In this document: positions 55,631-64,000 of the stretch, one piece after another
How positions within the stretch are numbered: the stretch's first letter is position 1
Layout: each line of letters begins with the position of its first letter
Assembly: GCA_023614405.1 (NCBI GenBank)
Contig: CM042690.1
Span: 663,160,802 to 663,224,801, forward strand
Direction of reading: 5' to 3'
Length of the DNA stretch: 64,000 nucleotides
DNA from: Avena insularis
Taxonomy: Eukaryota; Streptophyta; Magnoliopsida; Poales; Poaceae
Notes under the pieces: model-generated
The model's input: only the letters and a program-made list of their open reading frames with translations
What the model was told of the DNA's origin: nothing
The model's database searches: none
Translations under genes and position numbers: made by a program

Positions 55631-55999
55631 TTACTGTAGGAATTTTGAAGATTCAGAATTTATTGGAACATATTCATGATGCTCTCTAAGCATGTTATAG
55701 CATTCTTTTAAACTAGCTGTGTGGGTCTCAAGAGTGTTCAATCTAGACATAACGTTTATAATGGAGGAATCAGATTTGCAAGGCAAGTCATATGTTGCAA
55801 CCAACTTTTTTATGGCATTAAAAGCTTCACCCTCATTGCATTGGAGGAAATGTTCTCCAACTACAGCATCCAAAGCATATCTATAGCAAATGGCAGTTTC
55901 AAAGTAAAAACTGCTAAGAAACAAGCTTAGAGTCATTTTAGGTTCAGTTTGCATGTAAATCAGAGATTCTAGACCAAGCTTTTTTGAAACTCTCTTCAA
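55631..55999 (-). pseudogene. gag: Gag-like remnant of the outer Gypsy
   Basis: The 122-codon frame includes YRYALDAVVGEHFLQCNEGE, then AFNAIKKLVATYDLPCKSDS and a Leu/Glu/Thr segment (RLNTLETHTASLKECYNML). This is reminiscent of the second half of Athila-type gag (a phrase with EAFxxIxxL). The gag N-terminus near 56000-56230 is not recognisable. No zinc knuckle or pol follows. The assignment rests on weak similarity and context. Confidence 0.5.
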
Positions 56000-56250
56000 T
56001 TCCTTGTTTGAAAGTAAAAATCATTTCCTCAGGTGACATAGTGATTGGAGGAATGCTAGACATAATAGCAACTTAAGATATAAACTATTTTTTTGTGTTT
56101 TTGATATAAAGAAGCAAACTAGTATAACTAATTTTTTTGTGTTTTTTATAAAGAAACAAGCAAACAAAGCAGAAATAAACTAAGCAAAACAAAAAAACAA
56201 AGTAAAGAGATTGGTTATGAGGGACTCCCCTTCTGAAGATGTCCTTGACT

Positions 56251-56267
56251 CCCTGGCAACGGCGCCA
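56251..56267 (-). other. Primer-binding site of the outer Gypsy
   Basis: The minus strand reads TGGCGCCGTTGCCAGGG, eight bases inside the right LTR. This is the usual Athila/Gypsy-type site and appears intact. Confidence 0.88.
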
Positions 56268-56275
56268 GAAAAAGC

Positions 56276-57830
56276 TGCTTGATGGCTCAAAATATGTCGA
56301 GCTCGTTGGGGAACCCCAAGAGAAAGGTATGATGAGCACATTAGCAAGTTTTCCCTCAGTTATGAAACCAAGTCTATCGAACCAGTAGGAGAAAGGAAAC
56401 ACCTCCAAGGTCTTGTTTCCAACTTGGAATCCTGCACAACACAACCACAGAACTTTGCCCTCAACTTATAGTGAGGTTGTCAATCTCACCGGTTTTATTG
56501 AAAACAAAGGATTAAACGTATTGTGTGGAAGATAGTAATTGCTTGCAGAAAGTAAACAGTAAATAGAATGTAGATTGATGGTAAAAGAATGGACCGGGGG
56601 TCCATAGTTCACTAGAGGTGATTCTCCTTAAGATAGATGACATGTTGGGTGAACAAATTACAGCGGGGCAATTGATAGACACCAAGAAAGCATACATGCA
56701 TATACTAATCATATTGACTCCTACGAGGTTTGATTGGGCATTACAACATTATACATAGACCGTAATCCAACTGCATCTATGACTAATAATCCACCTTCAG
56801 GTTATCATCTGAACCCCCTGTAGTATTAAGTTGTAAGTAACAGATAATTACATTAAGAAAAGTGTGTAACATAAACAATACGATTGTTCTATGAACAAAT
56901 GATTGATGTTTTCTCCCTAGTAGCAACAAGACATCTAGTACCTTAGAGATTTCTGTCACTTCCCCAGATTCCTAGAGGCATAAACCCACTATCGAGCATA
57001 AATACTCCCTCTTGGAGTTGCTAGCATCTACTCGGCCAAGATAGCTACTAACAACAGAAAGCATGCAAGATCACAGATAACATAGACATGATAGAATCAA
57101 TAATCAATCTGAAATAGCATATCAATATCCATCGGATCCCCGCAAACACAACATGTAGGATTACAAATAGATGATCTTGATCATGAACAGAGCTCACAAG
57201 ATCTAAACATGGTAGCACAAAGGAGGAGAGCCAACCATCTAGCTACTACATGGACCCGTAGTCCAGGGATGAACTACTCACGCATCACACCGGAGGCAGT
57301 CATGGTGATGAAGAAGGCCTCCAGGGTGATCTCTCCCCTCCGGCAGGGTGCCGGGAAGAGCTTCAGATCCCTCCCAATCTAGGGATGGAGATGACGGCGG
57401 CTACAGACTCTTTCGTGGAATTTTTGATCAGGTCCTTAGGGTTTTCGTCCCGTAGGCAATATATAGGCTAAGGGGCAAGGTCGGTGGAGCACCAGGGGGT
57501 CCACACCAGGTGGCGGCGTGGCTAGGGCTGGCCGCGCCACCCTAGGGTGTGGCCCCTGGCTCCCCTCTTCGTCTTCCATCTAGACTCCGTGTTCCTTCTG
57601 GTGAAATATTGACTTGAGATTTTGTCCGGTCTAATTCCGAGAATATTTCCTTACTAGCTTTTCTGAAACCAAAAACAGCAGAAAACGGGCAACTGACACT
57701 GTGGCATCTTGTTAATAGGTTAGTTTCAGAAAATATGTAAAAATACTCCAAATTATGGACAAAACATAAGAAAGTAGATATAAAACAAGCATGGAACATC
57801 AAAAATTATAGTTACGTTTGCAACGTATCA
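56276..57830 (-). repeat. Outer Gypsy 5' LTR
   Basis: 1555 bp, ending AACGTATCA at 57830 on the plus strand. It is nearly identical to 32450-34012, which implies a modest age. Confidence 0.95.
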
Positions 57831-57835
57831 CTCCG

Positions 57836-59100
57836 CCGCCGTAGTTCGCACGCTCCGCCACCTCTCCTGCGCTCCGCCGTTGGAGTTCCCCCGCGCTCCG
57901 CCGCCGGAGCTCGCCGCGTGCAGTTGGTCCCGCATTCTCTGCATCGCCACGCGCCGGCCGAAGCTTGCCGCGTGCAGTTGGTCCCGCATTCTCTGCATCA
58001 CCACGCGCCGGCCGGAGCTTGCCACGCGCCGCCAGAGCTCACCACCTTCCTATCTTACCGGCCAGAACTCGCCGCCCTACAAGTGGAGCACCGACGTAGC
58101 AAGATGGCAAGCACCAGCCCTAGGAGGGGAACGACGGCACTGCTCCCTTACACGGGCTCGGCTCCGACAGGGACATCGCCCCGCTGCTCAGACTTCCGGC
58201 GAGGAACAGTAGTTTGATGTGGCGCCCCGGGCATGCTACCTACACTGGGAGATTTTGCTACAGACAGTCGGCATTTTAGCTACCAACGGACATCGTCGTT
58301 GTTTCCGCCGGCCGACGGATTTGCTACCGACAGAGCAACGGATTTTCATGTTGAGGATTTTTGCTACGGCCGCAGGATTTGCTACATACATATATAGTTT
58401 TTGCTCCAACTGTTGTGTGTTTTTGTAGTCTCCAGAGAAGTTGTTTTGCTAGATAGTAACTTTTTTGCTACAAGGTCTCCGACAATGTCTCCGGTGAAAT
58501 CTTTTTTTGCTACATTAGCAACATTTTGTTTGCTACCACCGTTTTGTGGTTTTTCTATAATAGCGTAATTTTTTTGCTACGAGGTTTTCGACGAGTTTTT
58601 TCTCGGCGAATCTCCGGTGATATTTTCCAAGTCGGTTTTGCTACATCAATATTGTTTTTTTGCTACAAAGTCTCCGGCGAGTTTTCCGGTGAGGTCTCCG
58701 GCGAGGGTTGTCCTTTTGTTCTTTTATTGCGCGAACCTTTTTTGCTACAAAACTCGGATATGTCAAATATTATGACATTTCAGTGGATCTTGTCCGATAA
58801 GAGGAATGTTCCTCATCGTATGTAACTTAGCGCACAAGAGAATATCATTCTGAATGATTGTTGGCCCAGTCTCAGGTCTATGACTTGAGCGATCACTCAA
58901 TTGAGGGATCATAGTAGGGCCCCTTTAGCTCTTCCTAATTCGAAGAGCAAAAAGAAAGGTAAAATCTAAAATAGAAACTCTCAGGCATTATGTAGCAAAA
59001 GCGGGATTTAGTGTAGCAAAAGGGGTTGAAAGGACACGTGTCAGCACGAGGACCCGGGGGATCGGAAGTTTTGATTCCCGGGTACGCGTAGCACCGCCCA
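57836..59100. repeat. Unclassified repeat with TTTGCTAC motifs
   Basis: A GC-rich left part (57836-58240) leads into a T-rich part in which TTTGCTAC or close variants occur about twelve times between 58253 and 58750. The inverted form GTAGCAAAA occurs twice at 58990-59022. Phrases like GTCTCCGGYGA are interleaved. No terminal repeats or target duplication could be fixed. It is probably a fragment of a DNA transposon, but this is unproven. Confidence 0.5.
57917..58024. repeat. 54-bp tandem repeat
   Basis: Two units starting CGTGCAGTTGGTCCCGC (57917-57970 and 57971-58024) are nearly identical. A partial third begins CACGCGCCG. Confidence 0.92.
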
Positions 59101-60031
59101 CAGGATAATGGGCTAATAGCACTAGTGTTTAAGTAATGAAATTTCATCTATTTGTCAACTCTCTTGTCCTTCCCTTACTTTTAGGCTCTCCTGTTTTCCC
59201 AGCTTGATAGTTTCCATTCCACGTAGGTGTGCTGTGTATGCAACGGACTGATTTTTCTTTTGGACGGTTATACAACGGATTGATTGGCATCGTCAACTCT
59301 TCACATGCATTTTCCATGAACATGGTTGCCCATTCTTTTATTGGTTGCTCACCAGGCAACGTGTAGAAAAACGTCTAAATCGCACATCCCCCGCTCCTTC
59401 GGCCGATCGGTTCCAAAACACCTAATAATACTTTTAAAACAAACAAAAAATAGTCTAAGAAAAATTCGAACCAACGTCTACTTGGAAGCATTATTTTACC
59501 AACAATAAAAAACCACCACAAATCCAGATCACTTCGTCGCTACTCCTTGACCAACGGCAAAACATATCAAATCGGCACCCTAGTTAGCCGGTGCATACTT
59601 TACCACCGCAATCATTATGAACGCAACCAACCGAGAATTTCCCAGCTCACGCTAGCTAACCCGTATGCACACGGGATCATGTCCAGTCCAGGTCACTCCA
59701 CATGTGCCGGCCGGCTGTGCTGTGCACCAGTGCGCGGCAGGCGGCACTGCCATGGAACGGGAGGCACAGCACGGAGGAATTGGGTGCGTAGGTACACGCA
59801 GGGACAGGAGGAGGCGGGGCCACCCTCTCTTACCCGACTCAATTATCTGACGAGTATTATTAGGTGGCCAGTTAAGGACGTCCAGCCAGTGACCAACAAG
59901 TCAAAAGCTCGACCTATAGCTTTATCGATCTCGCCTTGGAGTAGCACCAACTCTGATCAGCAGTTCAGCATTGGTATAGGTGAAAGTTTTGTAGGTTTAT
60001 ACTCTCTTCTCCGTTTTTGTTGGTGTTGCTG
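59101..60031. other. Spacer left of Harbinger, no gene supported
   Basis: Mixed composition. The longest frame (59547-60101, 184 codons) crosses into the Harbinger end and has no recognisable domain. It could be gene-flanking low-copy DNA. Confidence 0.4.
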
Positions 60032-60801
60032 TAAGAGCATCTTCATTCGTTCGGTGTTCCTAGGCCGAAATCCGGCGGTATTTAGCGCCGGACGGATGTA
60101 ACTTTCCGCTTGAGAACGGTCAGTTTTCCACTCGCGTTTCCAGGTGTGGTTCCTAGGCAGGATAAATTCGGCTTAAATTCACATAGTTCAGCATAAATAT
60201 GAATACAGAGCAATGTTCGGCATAGTTGCACGAAATTAAACAAACAAAGTTCAGCATAGTTCGGCCAGATCATGTTCGGCATAGCTGCTATGTGTTGCTC
60301 TTGCAAAACGCCGAACACTTCGCACGCGAGGTAGGCGGGAACTCGGAACGAAGCCGAGCTGGAGCGAAGGCTAGAGAAGGCAAAACAAGGTCTAGGCCGA
60401 GGGGAAGGGATGCGGCGGCGGCGGCGGACCTTTCTATAGGCGTGGTTTCGGCTGGGCGGGGCTTCGCTGGCGATGACATGGCGGCGAGGGGCAGCTAGGA
60501 GAAAGCTCTGCGCCGAGGGAGAGCCAAATCGCGGTAGGAAATGCGTTGTGTTACTGACAGGGTTGGCCTATCCTGTTTTACCTTCACCCGGCGTTCCCAA
60601 GCGGTTCCCGGCGCCCCAGATTCGGTCTAGGAACCCGGATGTAAACTGGACCAAATCCGGCGAAAAGTGGACGCCTGAAACGCGATTGGGAGATTTTTCA
60701 TCGTCCGAATGAAAAAAAACGCCCTAGAAAGGCTCTTCTAGGAATGCTTTAGGCATATCATGCTAGCGGTACATTTGTAGTATTGGGCCGTGTAGTATGC
60801 A

Positions 60802-60903
60802 AATATGGTTGGAGACAATCTGAAAAGTGAGTTAAGAAATTTGAAGTATGAGTAAGTAAGCAATTTGAAAAGTGAGTGGGCGAATATGGTTGGAGACAAT
60901 CTG
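60802..60903. repeat. 21-bp direct repeat, 81-bp period
   Basis: AATATGGTTGGAGACAATCT occurs at 60802 and again at 60883 with no difference seen. A shorter AATTTGAA/AAGTGAGT similarity lies between them. Confidence 0.9.
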
Positions 60904-62094
60904 TTTAGGCTCCAAATTAATCCAGTGGCTGGGCAGGAGAATCTCATGAGGCATGAGCATGACCGAGCAGGTGTTGTCCGAAGCCAAAAAAGAAAAGGCA
61001 AGCCAGGGCGGTAGCGGACAGCCGACAGGGCTGGCCGAGCAGCTCACGCCGACCAGTTTCTTCGCTTCTTGAAATCCTTGCTTCTGCTGCTCCTGCAACT
61101 CAGCGCTTGATTCGTCAGTTCCTACTCCTACATACTAATACTCAACTAGTAGAATAATGGCGTTGGTTACAAATTGAGATGTGGGGTTTCTCTAAAACAT
61201 TTTAAGACACAGCGTGCGTTTTTATTAATTGCCAACTGTTGGCGAGGCAACCTAATTGAAGCCATCCAGCCAGCATCGAGTACGCCAGCTGCTTTGACAT
61301 GCGACAGTAGACTAGCCGCTGGTCCTGTTCAGCAATTCCTCAACCTGTCGGCTGGCCGGCGTATCTAGTACAATGGAAAATCGCAGACATGCGATCAGAG
61401 CCGTTCATCATCTCAGTGTCGAAATTCAGAAATTCACACTGCCTGCTGATCATTCAAACCTGGTAACACGTGTAGAATTGGAAAATAACCGTAAGTTTTT
61501 GGTTTTGAGGCCAAAAACTAACTCGAATAGACACCATAAAGAAGGTCTGGGGTGAAAAAGTTTTTTGGAGCTCCGTGAATTCGACCACCGCACCCATATA
61601 TGCCCACGCTGTGAGGCTGGCCCGAGGGTGCCCCGTATACGCGTGGATAGGTTGGCGTGCTGAAATTTCACCCCCGCGCGCTGCCGCCGTCGCTGTCGTC
61701 TCCGGCTTCTACCAGCCACGTCCCTCCACGACCCACCTCGCTGCTGCTCGCATCTAAGATTCCACACAACTGCGAGCTCAGATCTAGCGATTTGACCACT
61801 TCTCCGCTGCCGGTGGTGGTTGTCGATGCCGCCACCACGGATGCGTCGATGCCGGCCCATTTGGGCATGACATCGACCTGGGCGTCTTGATTCGTCCGCC
61901 CCACAACCGCAGCAGTAGCTTCTCTTGTCTGCTTCGAATTGAGCGGTGTCGTTCGTGAGCTTGCCGAGGTCACCGTACCTGCCATGGACGAGGTTTGCTT
62001 TCGATTCCTCCTGTGCATTCGTTCATTTCCTTCGTCGCGTAAGTTTTAATCTTCGAAACTTTTAGATGACCGAGAGCGAGAAGTTTTTTTTTTG

Positions 62095-63379
62095 AGGATC
62101 CTTCATCCTCTGATGATTCGGACATTGAGTACTTGCTCTTCGACGACGACTATGTGCAAATGTCCGTACTTGTCGTCATGCAAGATCTCGAGGACAGGAA
62201 GAAATCGCAGCGATGAGGCTCGACGGTCGACACACTTTGCATTCCGCGTAACCGCTCGCTCGGGCACGATATGCTCATATGCGACTACTTTGCCGAGGTA
62301 CCCACATATCAGACCCGTCCCTTCCATAGGCGGTACCATATGCGCAGAGATTTGTTTGTGAAAATTGTAGAAGCGTGCGAGGCCAATTCGCGTTTTTTCA
62401 GTTGCCACAGAAATGTTGCGGGGCTAATTGGATTTAGCGCCTACCAAAAAAATCGACAGCTATGCGAGTGACTGAATATGGCACTTATGCGGATTATACC
62501 GATGAATATATGCGCAATGGCGAGGACACAATAGTTGAGTGTGTGCAGAGATTTGCAAAGGTCATGATCTGTGTCTTTGGTCAAATTTAACTTCGAGCTT
62601 CCAACGAAGAAAACACAAAGCTGATCATGGCTTTGAATGAAAAGAGGTGTTTGGCCGGGCATGCTAGGTAGTATTGATTGTATGCATTGAAGGTGGAAGA
62701 ATTGTCCGAAGGCATGGGATGGGAAATATTGTGGAAAAAACCGTGATCCAACTATTTTGCTCGAAGCCGTGGCATCTCAGGACTTGTGGATTTGGTATTG
62801 TTTTTTTATTGTTGGGATTGCTCAATGATATCAATGTGTTGCATAGGTCCAATCTTTTTGCTAATTGGCAAAGTAGAACAATCGGCTTGCAACTATAAAG
62901 TCTTGAACCATAACTACACGTTGGGCTACTATCTAGCAGATGACATATATCTAACTTGGGGTACATTTGTGAAGACCATTCTAACGCCAGAAAATAGGGC
63001 GGAGGCTATATTTGCACAGGCTCAAGAGGCATGCCACAAGGACATCGAGAGGGCTTTTGGGATGTTGCAAGCTAGGTTTGCTATTGTCTGAGGTCCTGCT
63101 TGTTTTGGGGATAAGAAAACCATGAACAATATCATAACATGTTGTGTCTTTATCCACAACATGATCATAGAAGATGACAAGGACATGAATTTGGAGTTCT
63201 TCTATGATAATATTTATAGCCGAGTGAGGCCAGAACGCAACCCTGATCGCATTCAAGCATTTCTTAAGACATATCGGGAGATTGAAAACTCCTCCAGCAT
63301 ACCCAGCTCCAACAAGACCTCGTACAACATCATTGGTTGCGGCATGGACGATGAAGTCCCCCTCTTTTTTATTCACTGA
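62095..63379 (+). pseudogene. Harbinger (HARBI1-like) transposase pseudogene
   Basis: The N-terminal part spans several frames (for example MLICDYFAEVPTYQTRPFHR and MRRDLFVKIVEACEANSRFF, 62271-62400). The DDE region is spread over SIDCMH (first Asp, about 62671-62688, then TGA in place of the usual Trp), LNDINVLHRSNLFANW (second Asp, about 62820-62868) and KDIERAFGMLQARFAIV (Glu, about 63040-63088), followed by TGA. The last frame (63122-63379) reads MNNIITCCVFIHNMIIEDD, a conserved C-terminal motif. It would be a nuclease cutting at the transposon ends. It is inactive through stops and frameshifts. Confidence 0.88.
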
Positions 63380-63747
63380 GTTGAACTATTTATTTGTTCT
63401 CTGATACATTGGTTGTTTGTTCATTTGAACCCGTGTTGTAATTTTATTTGAACTATTGTTGTTGTAGTTTGATTATTAGATGATTATTTGTGTTTAAACA
63501 TTCATTAATTTGATCTATGTTGTTATGATTTAAGCTTTGTGTGAAGAAATTGTTTTAATTTGATTCGGGATTTGCAATCCCAGTTTTCCTCCCGTGGACA
63601 GACACCACAAACCTCACCAGTAAAATAGGGTTTGCGGTGTATGTTCCGCGGTAGCCAAAATTGGCTCGAAAAACAGGTTTTGCGTGGCCTGCAAACGCTC
63701 TTTCAGACCGCACGTTTACGGAGTGGAGTCTTCTAGAGATGCTCTAA

Positions 63748-64000
63748 ATCACTCTACATTTTCACTCGAACTGAATCACACTACATTTTGACTATCAACC
63801 ATGGTCTTCTAGATTGCATTGCTCTACATACATGAGCCAGAGACTATCCATCAATGCTGATGTATTGTGTGGCACTGCTGAGTTTGACGATCTTGTCAGT
63901 GTCAGCTAAAGCTAACTGCACTCATATAAACACCACACTACATCTCTCTTTCTGCCGTCGTTTTACTTTGAAGTCACTCTGGGATACATAAAGAGCACAC
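63748..64000 (+). promoter_or_regulatory. Possible core promoter of a gene beyond the window
   Basis: After the Harbinger element comes 250 bp of non-repetitive sequence with CATATAAAC at 63923-63931 (TATA-like) and, about 20-40 bp downstream, a CACCACACTACATCTCTCT pyrimidine-rich stretch resembling a plant transcription start region. No ATG-initiated frame follows within the window. This is weak evidence only. Confidence 0.3.

Larger units (their letters stand above)
32450..57830 (-). mobile_element. Outer Athila-like Gypsy without pol, nested
   Basis: On the minus strand the LTRs run TGATACGTTGCAAACG to CCATCAAGCA. Perfect target duplications CTCCG lie at 32445-32449 and 57831-57835. A Gypsy-type primer-binding site and polypurine tract are present. 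The internal region, once the nested Gypsy is removed (34013-34832 joined to 53289-56275), is only about 3.8 kb. It contains a gag-like remnant but no protease, reverse transcriptase or integrase, so this is a non-autonomous element. It shares a 3' non-coding region with the inner Gypsy, suggesting kinship. Confidence 0.93.
60035..63744 (+). mobile_element. PIF/Harbinger transposon, full length, decayed
   Basis: The ends are GAGCATCTTCATTCG at the left and CTAGAGATGCTC at the right, inverted copies of the PIF/Harbinger GAGCATCT terminus, with TAA target duplications at 60032-60034 and 63745-63747. At 3710 bp it is full-length. A transposase pseudogene lies near the right end. The second (Myb-like) ORF expected for this superfamily is not recognisable. 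Confidence 0.88.

Noticed and set aside
58253..58750. TTTGCTAC repeats as a CRISPR-like array
   Set aside because: Repeats are only about 8 bp, irregularly spaced, and the genome is clearly plant.
59547..60101. 184-codon frame as a gene
   Set aside because: It runs into the Harbinger end and shows no domain.

Overview
The window is intergenic DNA from a large grass genome, most likely a Triticeae species (wheat, Aegilops, barley or rye group). The evidence is the repeat content: an Angela/BARE1-type Copia element whose LTRs open TGTTGGAATTATGCCCTAGA, Athila-like Gypsy elements, TA-flanked Stowaway MITEs, and Helitrons with grass-type ends. I see no intact host gene. Almost all coding sequence is decayed transposon protein. 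Most boundaries below were set by finding both target-site duplications (TSDs).

Left third (1-24050): a head-to-tail array of at least four Helitrons, plus the 5' end of a fifth, all on the minus strand. Each right-hand 5' end (TCTMTAYTA-type) is followed within 2-14 bases by the CTAG 3' end of the next. Helitron H2 (998-12362) was hit by a 1-kb poly-A retroposon with a 16-bp TSD. That retroposon was then split by a full Angela-type Copia (1484-10091, TSD CTCCC). Helitron H3 (12377-20418) carries a second, Tnt1-like Copia on the minus strand (12471-17298, TSD AAGTC), a hAT-type MITE and two Stowaway MITEs. H4 and H5 follow.

Middle (24050-32449): AT-rich low-information DNA, a MITE, old Copia LTR debris, and a Mutator-like element (29912-32235, 9-bp TSD CTAAAAATT). 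The Mutator-like element contains a retroposon that holds only LINE ORF1 (30861-32032, 11-bp TSD).

Right (32450-57830): a three-level nest. An Athila-like Gypsy without pol (minus strand, TSD CTCCG) was invaded by an Athila-like Gypsy with gag-pol and a third ORF (34838-53283, plus strand, TSD CAAGG). The 3' LTR of the second was invaded by a gag-only Copia (44536-52741, minus strand, TSD GGGGT), and its integrase region by a solo LTR (39963-40464, TSD TGAAC). The two Gypsy elements share a long homologous 3' non-coding region, now lying in opposite orientations.

Right edge (57831-64000): an unclassified repeat with about a dozen TTTGCTAC motifs, a full-length decayed PIF/Harbinger transposon (60035-63744, TSD TAA), and a short flank with a TATA-like box that could belong to a gene beyond the window.
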